Shown here piece by piece: positions 48,170 through 63,100 of a stretch of 64,000 nt of DNA; position 1 is the first letter of the stretch; each line of letters begins with the position of its first letter. The notes below the pieces were generated by a model. The model had not been told where the DNA came from, did not search any database, and saw only the letters and a list, made by a program, of their open reading frames with translations. The stretch is from Tachypleus tridentatus (Eukaryota; Arthropoda; Merostomata; Xiphosura; Limulidae): positions 162,273,290-162,337,289 of the forward strand of contig NC_134834.1 of assembly GCF_004210375.1 (NCBI RefSeq), in the 5' to 3' direction. The translations under genes and the position numbers were made by a program.

Positions 48170-51100
48170 GTAAGTATTTTTGATTAATTAACACATACTG
48201 ATCAAACAAATAGGCTTAAAAAACTCAACGTAATAACGCTTATACTTTATCACATACAAATCACCCGTCAGGCTTAGCTTGGGTATTCAGTTTTATTATT
48301 AGCTGCAAATTAACAATATATAAATGTATAAATATAATATTCCTTCCATAAATTATATTAAATTTGAGTTTCTTTGAATTCATAAAACTGATTTTGAATA
48401 ATTGCAACAAAAATAATATTTGACGAAAACATATAGCACCTTTTAAAACCACGTGTTTTTAACTATTAAATTTACTTGAAGATTTAATGTTTGGTGTTTA
48501 AAACGTTACACACATAATCTAGTTTAATAATGTGTAATAAATTTGTATATATTACAATGTTTGAAATTTTGTTTCACATTTAACTTGACGAATGTTTAAT
48601 GTAAAGTGTTCCGTTTTGACGTACTTCAAGTTTTAAAGCGAATTTTATTTTTCTCTCTACTGAACTTAGAAGTGACTGTGGTATATTTACTAAAACACAT
48701 TTTGTAATATGTGACTCTAGTGGGATTGTTTATAGGTAAGTCTTTTAGTGCCTCGAGTACGTTTATCATCTATTAAACTCTGTTCATGTGGACCACCATA
48801 TCTCTACACTCATAACATAGAGCTGTTTAATTCCATGTGTCGTTCATTGTATTTAACTTTTGTTCTGATCGTAAGTCTACGACATCTCAAAATTACGTAA
48901 TTGATTCTCAGTTTAAGCAGGTGTTCCAAAAGGTCTAAACGAGATTTTGTGTTGTCCATTATTTTATCATAAATAAATAAAATATTTAATTCTGAATACG
49001 TAGATTAAATCATGTACACAAACAGCGTTGTCCTACTAAAACTGGATGTGTCAACGAAGATGGCGTCTGTCTGTACATATTGTCCGTTAAGTTCTTAATG
49101 CGACATTCATCATCGGGAATGGCTTCGCTATAAAAGCTTTACGAATCACTTCCCAATCCTTTTGACGTGTTTCACTTTGTGCATCATTCCCAACATTCTT
49201 TTCATCTCGCGGACCACAGTGGGATCTATACATCACGTTACTGCTTCTTTTCCATAATTAGGCAACCTTTCCACGAACCACCAATCGGACTAATTAGTCA
49301 GAAACGGCCGAAAGACATTCTGCACTATAGTATCAAATAAAATTGCCGCGGCTAAGGCTCAAAGAATTGTTCTTATTTAAACGTCGTATTTAGGGAGTAA
49401 CTAAAAGCTTAAGTTAACTACCGAGAACCCTCTAGAAGACATTAGTTTATTTGTAATACTAAATCACAAAACATATTTGAAATAGGTGGGCATTTTATCT
49501 TGCCAGATGTTTCGATATTTATTTGTTTTAAAACAAAGCCACCTTGTGCTGTGTCCATCGCAGAGCATCGAACCCCAAAATTCCACGTTGTAAGCTTATG
49601 GAATTACCACCTTCCTACCGGAGACATCCTGGTTAAAATCTTTATTTGAAGCTCTAAAATCAGTGGCACAACCAGATCTCAAGGAATCCATGGAGCAAAA
49701 CTACTTAGAAACTCTCGAGAGTCACATTGCATCCGTGTATTAAAACAGACTGTTAAACCTATGAAACATATTATTTATAGACTGGATAAGATACTTCGTA
49801 CTACAATCAGTCGAATACTGCAGTTTTTATGTTGTATTAGATTTCATGGTATAGAATTTGATAATTTGCATGAACAACATTTTTATTCTTCATACTCTAT
49901 CCCAGCAAGGAAAACAAAACTTGATGTCAAACTCAACTTCAAAAGTTAAGTAACCTCGATTGGTTGGTTCATTTGGTGTTTTATGGCGCAAATTAACTAG
50001 GCTATCTGCGCCAAACATCCGGTTTTAAGTTAAAGTAAAATTATTAAAATTCATAAAACGAAATTAAGGTAAAACAAAACAAAGTTTAATTTTTTGAATT
50101 AAAAATATAAATAGCATTGAATCAAATTTTTATATCTAGTCTTCAGCGGTAAAAGAAAAACTACAGTAATATAAGTTGTAAAGTTCTTTCTGTAGCACAA
50201 CTGTATTTATCATAATTCGCCGCCCCCCGCTAGTACAGCGGTATGTCTACGGATTTACAACGCTAAAATTAGGGGTTCGATTCCCCTCCGTGAGCTCAGC
50301 AGATAGTTCGTTGTGACTTTGCTATAAGAAAACATCCATCCATAACTCGCTAGGATGACTAAGGGGTAAGTTCAAACATCAGCATTAGTCACCTGAAGTT
50401 GGCCTTTCTAGTCCTGGTTTCGAGTTACTTGACGTTACGGCAATTTTCTAATTTCAAATCGAACTAGGTGGACTTTGATTCTTAAAATGGAATCACATTA
50501 CAAAAGGTCTAATTTATAAATAAAAAACTTAAATCGCTTTAAAAAGATTAATGGCCTTTAAAAAACTAAAAACATTTCTAAGGTAGACAGTGTCACCATC
50601 ACTAATAACACTGTCTAACGTTATGGATAAGCCTTGGGACAGAACATGTTTAAAATGGTGCCGTCGTTGAGAGTCGTAACGATGGCAAGAAAGTAAAATG
50701 TGACTTATTGTGATCTGAGTGTTACACAAACTGCACACTGGTGCATCAGTTCCAGATAAAAGAAAACGGTGAGTTAAAAAACTGTGACCAATGCGTAAGT
50801 CTAGTTAGAACAACTTCCTCTTTCCTATCCTTACGGAAGCAACACGGCCAAAGTCCAATAGACAGTTTTATTTGGAAAAGCTTGTTCTCACGTTGCTCAC
50901 TCCAAGTCGACTGCCAACTGGCACAGAGCCGAGCCTCGAATACAGGACCATAGTCCATGTATGGAACAGGCACAGCAGTAATAGTGACAGAGCAGACAAA
51001 ATAACCTCGAAACCTTACGGTATGAGATTCCTTTTCCAGTATGAACAAATTTAGTAAAACACATGAAACATGTTCGATTTTTAGGAATATTTTCAGAGCA

Positions 51101-54100
51101 ACCGAACTTTATACAAATGAAAGATATTAGAAGGGTGTAACAACAGGGAACGTGGTGTATGGTGTCAAGGCAACATAAACAATCAATTGATAGACTGTTC
51201 CTAGTTTTAATCAATTTATTAAAATAAAGAAACATATTACAGACTTATATCTGTCTCTAACAGATTTACATGATTGATTGTTCTCACCAGGACTGAGAAA
51301 ATGAAGACTCTCTCAATAAATATAGTGATAAGTTCATCTGTAGTGAAGAATACTGAAACTACTACTAATACAACACTAAACAGAAGTGTTCTGTTTGTTC
51401 TTTAGAGCAAAGCCACATTGGACTATCTGGTGAGTCCACGCGAAGAATTGTACAAAGAATTTTAGTGTTGCAAGCCCGTAGACTTATCTCTTTTTTATCG
51501 GGAATCTGTACGAGTGACTAATGCCAGAAATAACTGTGAATCGGAAGTGACCCTCCAGGTCAGACGTAAGGATTAATGTCTTGACGCTGTGGTGGATAAA
51601 TCATTCAAGCGGTTGTGGAAGTGTCCTGTTGTTCAGGCCAAAACTAATCGAGTTTTAAGGTGTATTTAATAACGTAATTGTCACAGGCCAAAATATGTAA
51701 CCATTTAATTATACGAGTCTCTACTTAGGTTTCGTTTAGAATATTGTGAACAATTTTGGTTTCCTTATCAAGTGGTCCCTCGTTGTTCGTATGTTATAAA
51801 ACCTTGTTACGATAAGTAGATATTATGTTACGTGTTTTTCATGTTAAGAGTCTAAGATCTATGCATGTATCTATTGAAAGGTCAGCCTGTATTGGTGTGA
51901 CACCTTGGCGCCCTGAGCCATGTATGTAACGTTTGATTATTTACATTGCTGTGATACCTTGGCGCCCTGAGCCATGTATGTAACGTTTGATTATTTACAT
52001 TGCTGTGACACCTTGTCGTCACGAGTCGCGCATACAATGCTTTTAATTGTTGCACCTTTTTAACTATAGAGTAAAACACATTTTTCTTATGTCTTTATAC
52101 GTGAAATGCCACGTGTGTTCATGACTTTGCGGATTAAAGGGTCCCTAAACATATATTAATTCCACACAAAAAATTAAAAATACCATCATTGTTACAATTA
52201 TTTCACTGGTCTAGGGATTGCTTTACATAGACCTTAATGATTTAAACCATTATTGCTTTACATAGACCTTAATGATTTAAACCATTATTGCTTTACATAG
52301 ACCTGAATGATTTAAACCATTATTGCTTTACATAGACCTTAATGATTTAAACCATTATTGGTTTACATAGACCTTAATGATTTAAACCATTATTGCTTTA
52401 CATGGACCTTAATGATTTAAACCATTATTGTTTGTGAGATCTTCACGGAATTACTCAATATGATAGAATATATGGACGTAGACTGGTTTAGTATTGGCCA
52501 AAGTTTCATCTTTAACTCGTATGCAGAATACATCACGCGAAGTGCACTAAACATTTCGAGGGAGGCACTAGTATCGGTAGAATAAAACATTAATACAACA
52601 ATGTTAGAAATTCCAAAACGTAACATAAAGATTAAAAGTGAGAAAACATGACTTACTGTGAATGTCAAGAAAGAAGCAGCCTTAAAGTAATTGTCAACAA
52701 CAAAAACTAAGGTTATGGTAGATGGTGATTCCACTAATTTAGTAGATGAATCTTTCTTTCTTGGATCCTATAAATCAAAGAGTGGTACAAACAGTAAAGA
52801 GATGCACAGACGACTGAGGGTGATCAAATTGATGTTTGGAGTCACTTGGCACCGTATGAAAGGATTGTGTCATTTCAAAACAAACGAATATACACTTAGT
52901 GAACCACCTATGATGTCCTCAGGTTGTACAGATGTGAGTCATGCCACTACACCAAGCACACGACAAAAACATCAACGCATTTAAATTGTGAAGTTGCAGA
53001 ATATTTTATACATGCTTCATGGTTTGCTTGTTTGTTTTGAATTTCGCTCACAGCTACACAAGGGTTATCTGCACCAGCCGTCCCTAATTTAGTAGTTTTA
53101 GACTAGAGGGAAAGCAGTTAGTCATCATCACCCACCGCCAACTCATGGGCTTCTCTTTTACCAACGAATAGTGGAATTGACGGTAACATTATAACATCCC
53201 AACGGCTAAAAGGGCAAGCATGTCTGGTGTGACGGGTATTCGAATCCACGACCGTCACCACCACCTGACCCTGCCGGGCCACGCGATCTTTATGGACTGA
53301 AGGGGACCGACTGCACATGATGGAGCAAATGGAAAACCGAGATAGCTTATTGAACATTATAATTTTGTCAAATAAAGTTTTACTTTATTTTGAAAAGATA
53401 ATACGCCTGTAAAATTCATTATGGTACAAAAGTTTCCATTCACATTATTTACTTGTGGAGTACCCTAGTGACGTACATTGTATTTACTTAAGTATATAGG
53501 ATCACAAACAGTCGATTTAAAAATAGCAGCCTTTTTGTCTGTTTTATTCCTGGTTTTTTACTGGCATTAATTTTGCCACCATTTGTGTTCAACGTGAACT
53601 AAAATTTTATGCACGAGCTGGATTTCGTAAAAGTCGGTCAAATTTATATTCATTTCTAAAACATATACTTTAATTAGTTTTAATTTCCCTAATTTCGAAC
53701 AATAATTTTAGCATTTTTGTGACATTTTTATATTTGTATAATAGTATCAAAATATCTTTGCTTCAAGACAATAATTCTAGCATCTTTACGATATTTTTAT
53801 TTGCAGAATATTATCACTATTTGTGCTTAAAAATAATAATTCTAATATATTTATGACATTTTTATCTGCTGTGTCCACCGAGGGGAATCAAACCTGTGAT
53901 TTTAGCGTTGCAAATCAGTAGACTTACCGCTATACCAGCGGGGTACCACTTCTTTACTCAAATAGTTGTTCTACCCCAAACATAAATGAGTGAAATAATT
54001 ATTTATGAATCAAAATTATTCAATAGTTTTAAAATTACCAATAAAAACTATGATCAAGGAGAGATTTCGTGTATAAGAAGAACCATAATTAAATATCATC

Positions 54101-57100
54101 TGACAATTCATTTTAAATATTTCAAAACGTATTCGTATTCTGTACTTAATGGCAAAGGTACTAAGGATCTCGGTCGCTGTCCCTAATTCTGAAGTACTGA
54201 CCAAACGGAAGGCAACCAATCAGCAACACTCCACCATTCGTCGTTCTCGCTGGAGGATTGACTGTCACGTCTGTAATGCACTCTTAGTAAACTGCATTCG
54301 TGCACTAAAAGCCACTCCTCTCTTTCAGATGTTTTACAATAAAGATATAGAAAAAAAAAGTAGAAGACACTTAAGATTTTACAACTTTAAAAAGGGTGAA
54401 GATTAAAAAGTTATGGAAAATCAAAATTTTCTTCATTACGTGTAACGCATGTTCGATAGATTTTTAAACACAGAACTGGAAATAAAATGTAATTTAAAAA
54501 ATGGAATATTCATGCTGAAATGGCTAATATACTAACGAAATTTAAAATGCATGCTCTTTAAATTAATATATTCATATAAATAATGAATGTCCACAAACTT
54601 CCTATCCCTGCTTTTATTACAGTAATGCGTTTAGTAAATTACTAGAAATTAATTTAGATGATAGAGGTAATGATGACTAGTGCTTCAAAAGTACTTTTGC
54701 TTGGTTTCCAATTAACCAATGTTGACTGACTAGTCAATAAATAAAGTTAAAAAAAGTTCGGTCTGTGAAAATAATAAATCCTTGAATCATCTTTCTAGTT
54801 ACGGTATATTCTCTTTTCTATCATGAAGGTCAAAAAGTATATAATTAGGTATAGGTATGTATATGTGAAAGCAAAAAAATATATTTATTTGTAGGCTTGT
54901 TTCTCCACGAAATATTTCCTGGCAGTTGAATAAATTTTAAGCAAATTCAGTGGAATGGTACATTGGACAAAGAAGCGTGTCAGAGAACGGTTATTACCCA
55001 ACCTAACCCAACAAAAGCAATGCCTGCAGCAACATGTGTTAGTTCAGCTAATGACACCACAGTCCTAGATCACTTTTTATTTTTTATTCCTTTACTTTGA
55101 ATTTCTTTCTGTACAATTTTTTAGATTTTTTCTTATAAAATATACTCTTTCATAGCAAAATGTCAAACATTCATATTTTTGCAGGCTCGGCATGGCCAGG
55201 TGGTTAATGCACTTGACTCGTAATCTGAGGGTCGCGGGTTTGAATCCCTGTCACACCAAACATGCTCGCCCTTTCAGTCGTGTAGGTGTTATAATGTTAC
55301 AGTCAATCTCACTATTCGTTGGTAAAAGAAGATTCAAAGGGTTAGCAGTGGGTTGTGATGACTAGCTGTCTTCCGTCTAGTGTTACACTGCTAAATTAGG
55401 GACAGCTAGCGCAGATAGCCCTCGTATAGCTTTGCGCGAAATTCAAACCAAACCATATTTTTGCCAGGTAAAATGGCAACATAAGCGTATGGTCAGACTC
55501 TTAACGTGGCAGGGCTACATCAAAAAATTACTTTAGGTTTTCAAAAATTATTTTTAGTTTGCAAGATTATGATAATCAGAAATCTCTAATTTTAGCATAG
55601 AAAGGAAGGAAGAACTTGTGTCTACTAGAGTATAAACAAACATTGAGGGAACAGAGAGATGGTAGTAATAGTAATAAGGTATTGTACCATCATTTCTGTG
55701 ACGTGAAATAAATTTGTTGTAAAATAAATTATGCATATGAGTAGAAATTTTCCATTTATCAGTTTAAGCTCTACATTTATTCCTTATGTAGGACAGGTGT
55801 CTCAACTTACATCTTTAATAATCTTAAAAGCTCTTTATTCTTTATACCATAAGTGGATCGTAGTTGTTAGTATCAAAGGTTCGCGAAACAACTACTTGCT
55901 ACATCTGTTATTTTATCAAGGATTTGAATTTATATATATTGTTCATACGTATTGTAAATTTCTACAAGATTAATAGTTAGCTCTTCCTATTTTGTTTTAT
56001 GGTAACGCCATCTATTGGTAGTTGCAAGTAAATACAAACTCTTCATTTCCTAAATTAATACATGAAGCAGAAACAGTAAATATCACACTTGTACAAATTG
56101 TGTAGAAAAGGCAAAACAACCAATATATGATGCTATTTATTCGGTTTTATAATTAAAGTGTACATTCTTTAACATATTTTCCACCAAACAAATTCTAGTT
56201 ATTTATATCCCATAAACTTACTTGGAAATCGATTTACCTTAATCTTCAAAGCGCGATTTTGGTAAATCTGTTGAATGTACTTCTGAGTAGATACTTTTAA
56301 ACGCGATTAGGACTAATTAATAGCTGTGAAACTTGAATGAAGCTTTTATATGATTCAATTTACAACAGTTCAGTTGAATGGTTGTTCAAAAGTTTTCTTA
56401 GTTTTGTTTTTATATTCTGGAATAAAAATCAGGCAACTGTAGCTAAAGCGTGCCGAGCGCTTGACCTTGGATTAGCATCACAAGAAAAACCCCTTACGCG
56501 ATAAACGATTTAGAATGTCTATAAATACAGCGGATAAAATTACAAAACTTGCATAAAGTACGAGTCGACAAAAAGGCTTATCTCAGCGTAGCAAAATCCA
56601 CGAATACGATTACAGTGCTTGCAAAACGTGATAAGTGATGTCGAAATACATACATGAATGATGAACAAAATGAATTTTTAAAGTAATGCCTTTACGCTCT
56701 ATTTTTCTGCATCTATAAATACACCGACGAAAATGGGTTTTACTTGCACATTTTTCGTTTTTTTAATTGTTTAATGGTTGAGGGTGACGACAAAAACAAA
56801 ATAATAATCATCAAAAGTTATGAGCTTACATAAAAAAAAAATGAAATAATTTAACCTCTTGCATGACAAATAACTCACCAGATAAAGCAAGTACAAAAAT
56901 ATTATATTAAATGGTAGAAAACCAAAACGGCTATCATAACACACACTTCTCACTAGTGGGGTCAGTACACAAAAGTGTAGAAATGTGAAACCGAGTGGAT
57001 CCATCCCCTTCATGCCAGGATGCAAAAATACTATAAATTTTAGTTCCAAGATGCATATCAACTCACTCACTACTTTTTATTTTGGTAGGTTAGGTCAGTT

Positions 57101-60100
57101 TATGCGAATTAGATCAAGTTAGACTAATTAGTAAATAATTACATGTTTATTCAAATAAAATATAACTTTAATTTAAAAAAAATGAAAATATTTTCCTATA
57201 TTTTCCCCTTTAAAGACCAATTCCACAAATTTGAATTTATATTTCGAAATCTGTAGGAATCCGAAAGTACTTGTAATGTGGTTAAGAGGGACATTGTGTA
57301 ACCAATGGTAACACGATTGACTCGTATCTTTCTTTGTGAGGTTTGGCATCGCAGGCATGAAACTGATGATATCTTCAAGCAAATTTTAAGAATATTTCTG
57401 GGTTTTCACATTTAATTTACTACATTGTCACTAGATACTTTGTATATTTCTGTGTGTTCTTATAGCAAAGCCACATTGGGCTATCTGCTGAGTTTACCGA
57501 GGGGAATCGAGACCCTGATTTTAGCGTTGTAAATCCGTGAACTTACCACAGTACCAGTGAGGGACAGATACTTTGTACTGGCTTGATGTCTTGCAGTTCT
57601 TTTAAATACATAGGCATACATGTAATGCTAGACGCCCCCCGCTAGTACAGCGGTATGTCTCCGGATTTACAACGCTAAAATCAGGGGTTCGATTTCCCCT
57701 CGGTGGGCTGACCAGATAGCCCGATGTGGCTTTGCTATAAGAAAACACAAACACACACACACAGTAATGCTAAAAATACTTCGTTGTTTCGAAAGCAAAA
57801 TAAATAAAGAATATTACTTTTCATTTCTACATATTTTAATTTATATTTCTGAAATCAGCGTTAAAAACTACAATTAGAAAAAAAAATTCTATTTGAACAC
57901 ACTGCATGAAACAGAAACGATCTCAAACCTCAAATAAGATTCGGTTTAAAAGATCGCAAGATAATGTTAAGAAACGAGAGCTAAGTACGCGACGCTAGAA
58001 AGAAAATCATAATTGTTTTACTATATATTCACTGTGCGTGCGTATGTGTTTAGTTTAATTTTAAGTAAAATGTTCTTTAATTTCAGAAAATAAAAAGTAT
58101 AATAGTAAAGCCATAACAAAAACGTGTGTTGTAGATTTATGAGAACCGCCAGCCATTTAGTTTAGTTCAAATATGAAGAATAGTTTGACAAATGGACGAA
58201 GCCATATAGATTTATATCAGTTATATCGTGATAAGTCTTCACTTACAGATTTCCTGAGCGATAACGGTGAATTCTAACAAGAGAACTAGAATTCAGTCTT
58301 TAAAACGACTATAAGTTTTTTTTTTCTTAATAAGATATAATATACCCATTGTAAGAAGCCTATTCAATAGCCTTTACAAATCATTCGTATTCGTTGCAGA
58401 GTACGTCGCTGCGTATCATTGTTTATAACTTTGTTCCATTACACTTATGACATTGTATTTTGTGTATTATCTATGCGATTATTTTACAAAACAGAATATG
58501 TTGTTGCTTAACTTTTCCAAGACAAAAGAACTAACAAGAAGTACATATATAGAGATTATTAGAGTTTACATGAAGAAAATAAGAGGGAATCCTCAACAGC
58601 CGCGGCACTTGACTTTCTGTTGGCAGGATTGTAGTAAATTAATCTACGAGACCTTTTCATTAGCTACGTATTTCTGCGCTAGCTATACCGAGCATGGGGT
58701 ACGCGAATATTCGATTCGATTTTAGTACTCATCAGAATCTGTACCAGCCTACCCTCAAGTTGCAATTCTTTAAGACAGGTTTAGAATAAATCAATCTATG
58801 AAACGTTAAGTGTGATCAATTACATCAATTGAAAGTGTTTGACCTCTTGAGTACAAAGGTGTGATTAAACTTCAAATTGGTCAAGAAATGGCAGAGCTAT
58901 AAGCTAAAAATTATTCTTTGAAAAAAAAAAAAAAACTCAGCCATTCTATGAGCTGCTATGTCGCGGATAAAAGTTATATTTCTGCTTCATTACATTAAAA
59001 TTAGAAGTGGCTGGATTAACCTGGATGAAAAGAGCAGGCAGATATTTTCGCGGAACTCTTACTTTAATAATTACTTCAAAGTCCTCATGACTGGTTGTTA
59101 ACTAATCTGATGTATTTTTCTTATATTTCAGCTGGAGAGCATATTTGGGATTTCCTGGGTAGTCATGGTCTGACGTTGATAGACACAAACCCAAATGAAA
59201 TTGAGTACAGCGCTAGTGAAGGTACGTAACAATTTTACTCTTCTCTTAAAAACCCGGAGAAAAGGAAAAAACAAAGTGAGTAATATATACTGATATATAA
59301 TAATGAACATACGAGTATATGAATGAGTGAGAAAGATACCTGATACAAAGAGAAATAAATCAACTATAATAATCAACCAAAATTAGGGAATCGATTCCCG
59401 TCGGTGGACACAGCAGATATCCCGATGTGGCTTTGCTAAAAGAAAATACACACACTTAACAAAAACATTTATATAGCTAGATAACAATTCAAGTTACATT
59501 TAGAACCAAGAACAAGGCGATTAGACCTGTAACCTATGAACAACTGTTTACTTAATTTAGTACAGAGTCGCATAATAGAATGTCTACTCTATGCCCACAA
59601 GTTCATAAACGTCCCTCTGATACACCAGAGAATCCTATGAACAAAAGCAACCACGTCTCGAATAAGAACGAGCTGAAGTTACATTTCGGACCAAAAACTT
59701 TATGAGTCATCACTTCTAGAATCAGGAACACGCCTAGCCATCACATCTAGAGTTTGAGAACAAAGGGAGTTACATCAAGACACGAAGAACAAGATGAGCT
59801 ACATCTAATGCCCGAGAGTAGGATTAGTAAATACTAGAAATTGAGAACAACAGAAATCGCGTATAGAACTTAAAACAAGATGGCTTAAATATAGTATAAG
59901 AAACAAAGACCAATGAAATCTGGAGTTAATAACAAAGTGGTTTATATCCAGAAGTTATGAATGTGATGAAACGTACCTATGAAATAAGAACAAGACGAAT
60001 TATTTCATAAACATAAGAACAAGGTGTGATGTATTCTTAAAATGGAACGAAAAGATTATTCTTAAGCCTAAAAATGGCAGGTCAAGTCTCGAATCTAATT

Positions 60101-63100
60101 GTTAGGTATGATATGTTAAAAAACTGAGAAAAATACTAAAATGTCTAAGAACACAGCAGATATGTTTCCGAATCTGTTAACAAGGTAAGATATACACCTA
60201 GAAACAGGGGACAAGGTGGGTAAAGTCTCGAACCTAGTAACATAATATGACGCAACTAATAACGATGAAAAACTCTTGTTTACAGTACGAGCACGTTTAC
60301 AATTAAAACCACGAACGACCCCCAGCGATTTGGACAATTTGATCGAAAAACCAACTAAATGTTTTTCTGTAGACGTGTTTTAAGTAACGTTCAAAATGGC
60401 TGAAAGCTACCACTGCTATTCATAGTGATATTAGACGTTCAATGGAATATCTAAACCAGCATCATTGCATGGTTCAATGTTAACACATAATCTACTTGAT
60501 AAAAGATGTTTTATGCATAACATGCATGGCGTAACCTTCATTTGACAAAACATTGTTTACTCAGAATGATTAACTGTCTTAAGTCCATTATCAAAGAAAG
60601 CAAGATAACCAGACATTTTTGAGAAAGAAATATTTCATAAAGAAAAAAATTAAACATACTTACTAGTCGAAATTATGTTTGCTCTCGAACACGTCTTAAA
60701 CTGTTCCTATGGCAATAAAATCGTTATAAATCTCTCCATTAAGTATCCAAACAGATATCTTCTTATTTCTATTCACAGAGGTAAGTATATCAACTCACCG
60801 TTCAAATAAACGTCAACGTGTGTATGACATTCATACTAAAAGGACACCAGTTTCTCCAAGGGAACTCGAGATTGACTTGTGTGCCTTAAACGTAGCGCGA
60901 TTTAAACATTTCATAAACCAAGTAGAAAATAATTATTTTAATGATAAAATAGTTTCTTTTAATTAGAAACGGAAATAATTTTACACGTCACATAAAGTGT
61001 TTATAAAAATAACAATTATTTTCATGACGTGCAGTTTTGTAGAAGTGATTAGCTAACAAAACAGAATCATTATTTTAAACATTACCGCTGTAAAGTTCAT
61101 TTATTTTTTCGGTTTCTAGCCACCGTATTTTCATATGTTTATCTTTTTTTTATTGCAGTGGATAAAGCTATAATAATAGCAACTGTGGTTCTTAATGGCC
61201 TGTGGCTCGTAAGTGCAATAGCCCTTCTTTACGGCAACTCAGTAAGTTTATAATCACTTGCAAGCTTAAAATATTATTTTTCATTATTTAAATTTAATAG
61301 GAATTAATGTTATCAATTTTTACTTAATTTAAACCAATCACAGATATCTTATCTACAATTGTATAATTCTTGAAGAAATAATTGTTACAAAAGAATCTTC
61401 GACACAAACACACTACAGTACAGAATGTTTGTTTTTGAATTTCGCGCAAAGCTACTCGAGAGCTATCTGCGCTAGCCGTCTCTAATTTAGCAGTGTAAGA
61501 CTAGAGGGAAGGCAGCTAGTCATCCCCACCCACCGCCAACTCTTGGGCTACTCTTTTACCAACAAATAGTGGAATTGACCGTCACATTATAACGCCTCCA
61601 CGGCTGGGAGGACGAGCATGTTTGGTGCGACCGGGATTCGAACTCGCGACCCTCAGATTACGAGTCAAACGCCTTAACACATTTGGCCATGCCGGGCCCT
61701 ACAGTACAGAAAACAGTTATACTTGTTTTTTTTTTAAAATGTATAAAATAATAGACACCAGATTTCTTAGTAAATAGTTTTGGTTTAAGAACAATTAATT
61801 TATGTTATAATAGATTATATAATTATTGTTATCTGCGGACTGTTATAATATTAAAAGATTTTGCCGTCAATTTTTCAGTCAAATCGAGAAAGTGATAGAG
61901 CGTTTAAAATATAGCTAAAACTATACACAAAAAAACAATGATTTTTCATTTAAAGATAAGTCTAAAGCCGTGGCTAATAATTTATCGTTATCTGCTAGCC
62001 ATAGAAAGTACGACTATCTTAAGTGTATATATATATTTTTAAAGATAACACTTCATTTCGAGAGGTGAACATTTATTTACAAGTACAGAACTATGATGAT
62101 AGGCGTTATTTTTTAATGTTATATCATTTTTTTAGTCCTATGTGTTTTGTACTATCGTCAGTTATGCGTTTTTAAAATATATTTTTTCGAAGCTTTAGTA
62201 TTGCTCTCATAAAATATTTCTTCGAAAAGAGCCTAAGTATTTAAAAACTTATTTTAAAGATAAATTTAACTTTACAAAGAATATTATACAAGTACAATTC
62301 ATTAGTTTTGTTGTAATAAAGATACTCAAATCGTGATAGAAAAGAACTGTGTATTTTTCTCTTATATGACAACTACAAGAAATTAGGGCCAGCAAATGCC
62401 TACACGAAGCAACAGTGTTTGTGATACTGGCAACAAGACATCATTTATTAAGATTGTCCTCGTATCATCCACCATACGATAAGGCTTAACATACCAGTTT
62501 GGGAAAGCATAACTGCAACGTTGTTTAGTGTTACGGAAATGTTCAATAAATGATACACACACATTCAACATAAGCACCAACTGGTTAAGAGTCGATTCAC
62601 GTATTCAGGAAAACTGAAAGATTTTATTTTCCTTTTCTCAAGAGTACTATCAATGAACTCGAAAACCCTCCAGTTTTACAAGTGATTTACACCTTTTATT
62701 GGTGAATTGGATTTTATCGAATAACTTCACAAATTAACTAGAAATCTTTCATTTTGTTGTACAATTACAAATTCCCCTTTCATTTAATAATTAAAACCAG
62801 CATTAAGTAACAACCAGACATTGTAGTTACTGGCTTTTAAATGTTTATTATTATTATTGATAAACAGCTTAATCATTTGGTTTCGTTATCATGCTACAGG
62901 TGAAATCCAAGGCTCTAATTACATTCTGGATGATTATCACAATTATCATGATTCCTTTCAAAGCTGCAGAAACAGGATACTATGGATTCAAACTACAGGT
63001 TTGCAATGTTATTTTATCAGTACCGTTGGCATTGCTGGTAAAAAAATACATTATAGAAAGTATCTAAAAATAATTGAAATTTATTCTGTTTCATCTGCAA

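Larger units (their letters stand above)
48170..59131 (+). other. Gene B intron 1 (11 kb)
   Basis: Contains many SINEs, two minisatellites and two retrotransposon fragments. 48170-49510, 54410-55180, 55470-57440 and 57780-59120 show nothing I can identify. Confidence 0.6.
59222..61158 (+). other. Gene B intron 2
   Basis: Dominated by degenerate AAC-rich repeats at 59490-60250. Also a candidate recursive-splice-like motif near 60775-60790. Confidence 0.6.

Noticed and set aside
16172-61690. tRNA-like sequences with B-box motifs
   Set aside because: They are heads of SINEs, repeated many times with the same downstream body, and lack convincing full cloverleafs.
62383-62580. Minus-strand 65-residue frame with a transposase-like feel
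   Set aside because: No recognisable motif and no terminal repeats; too short to support.
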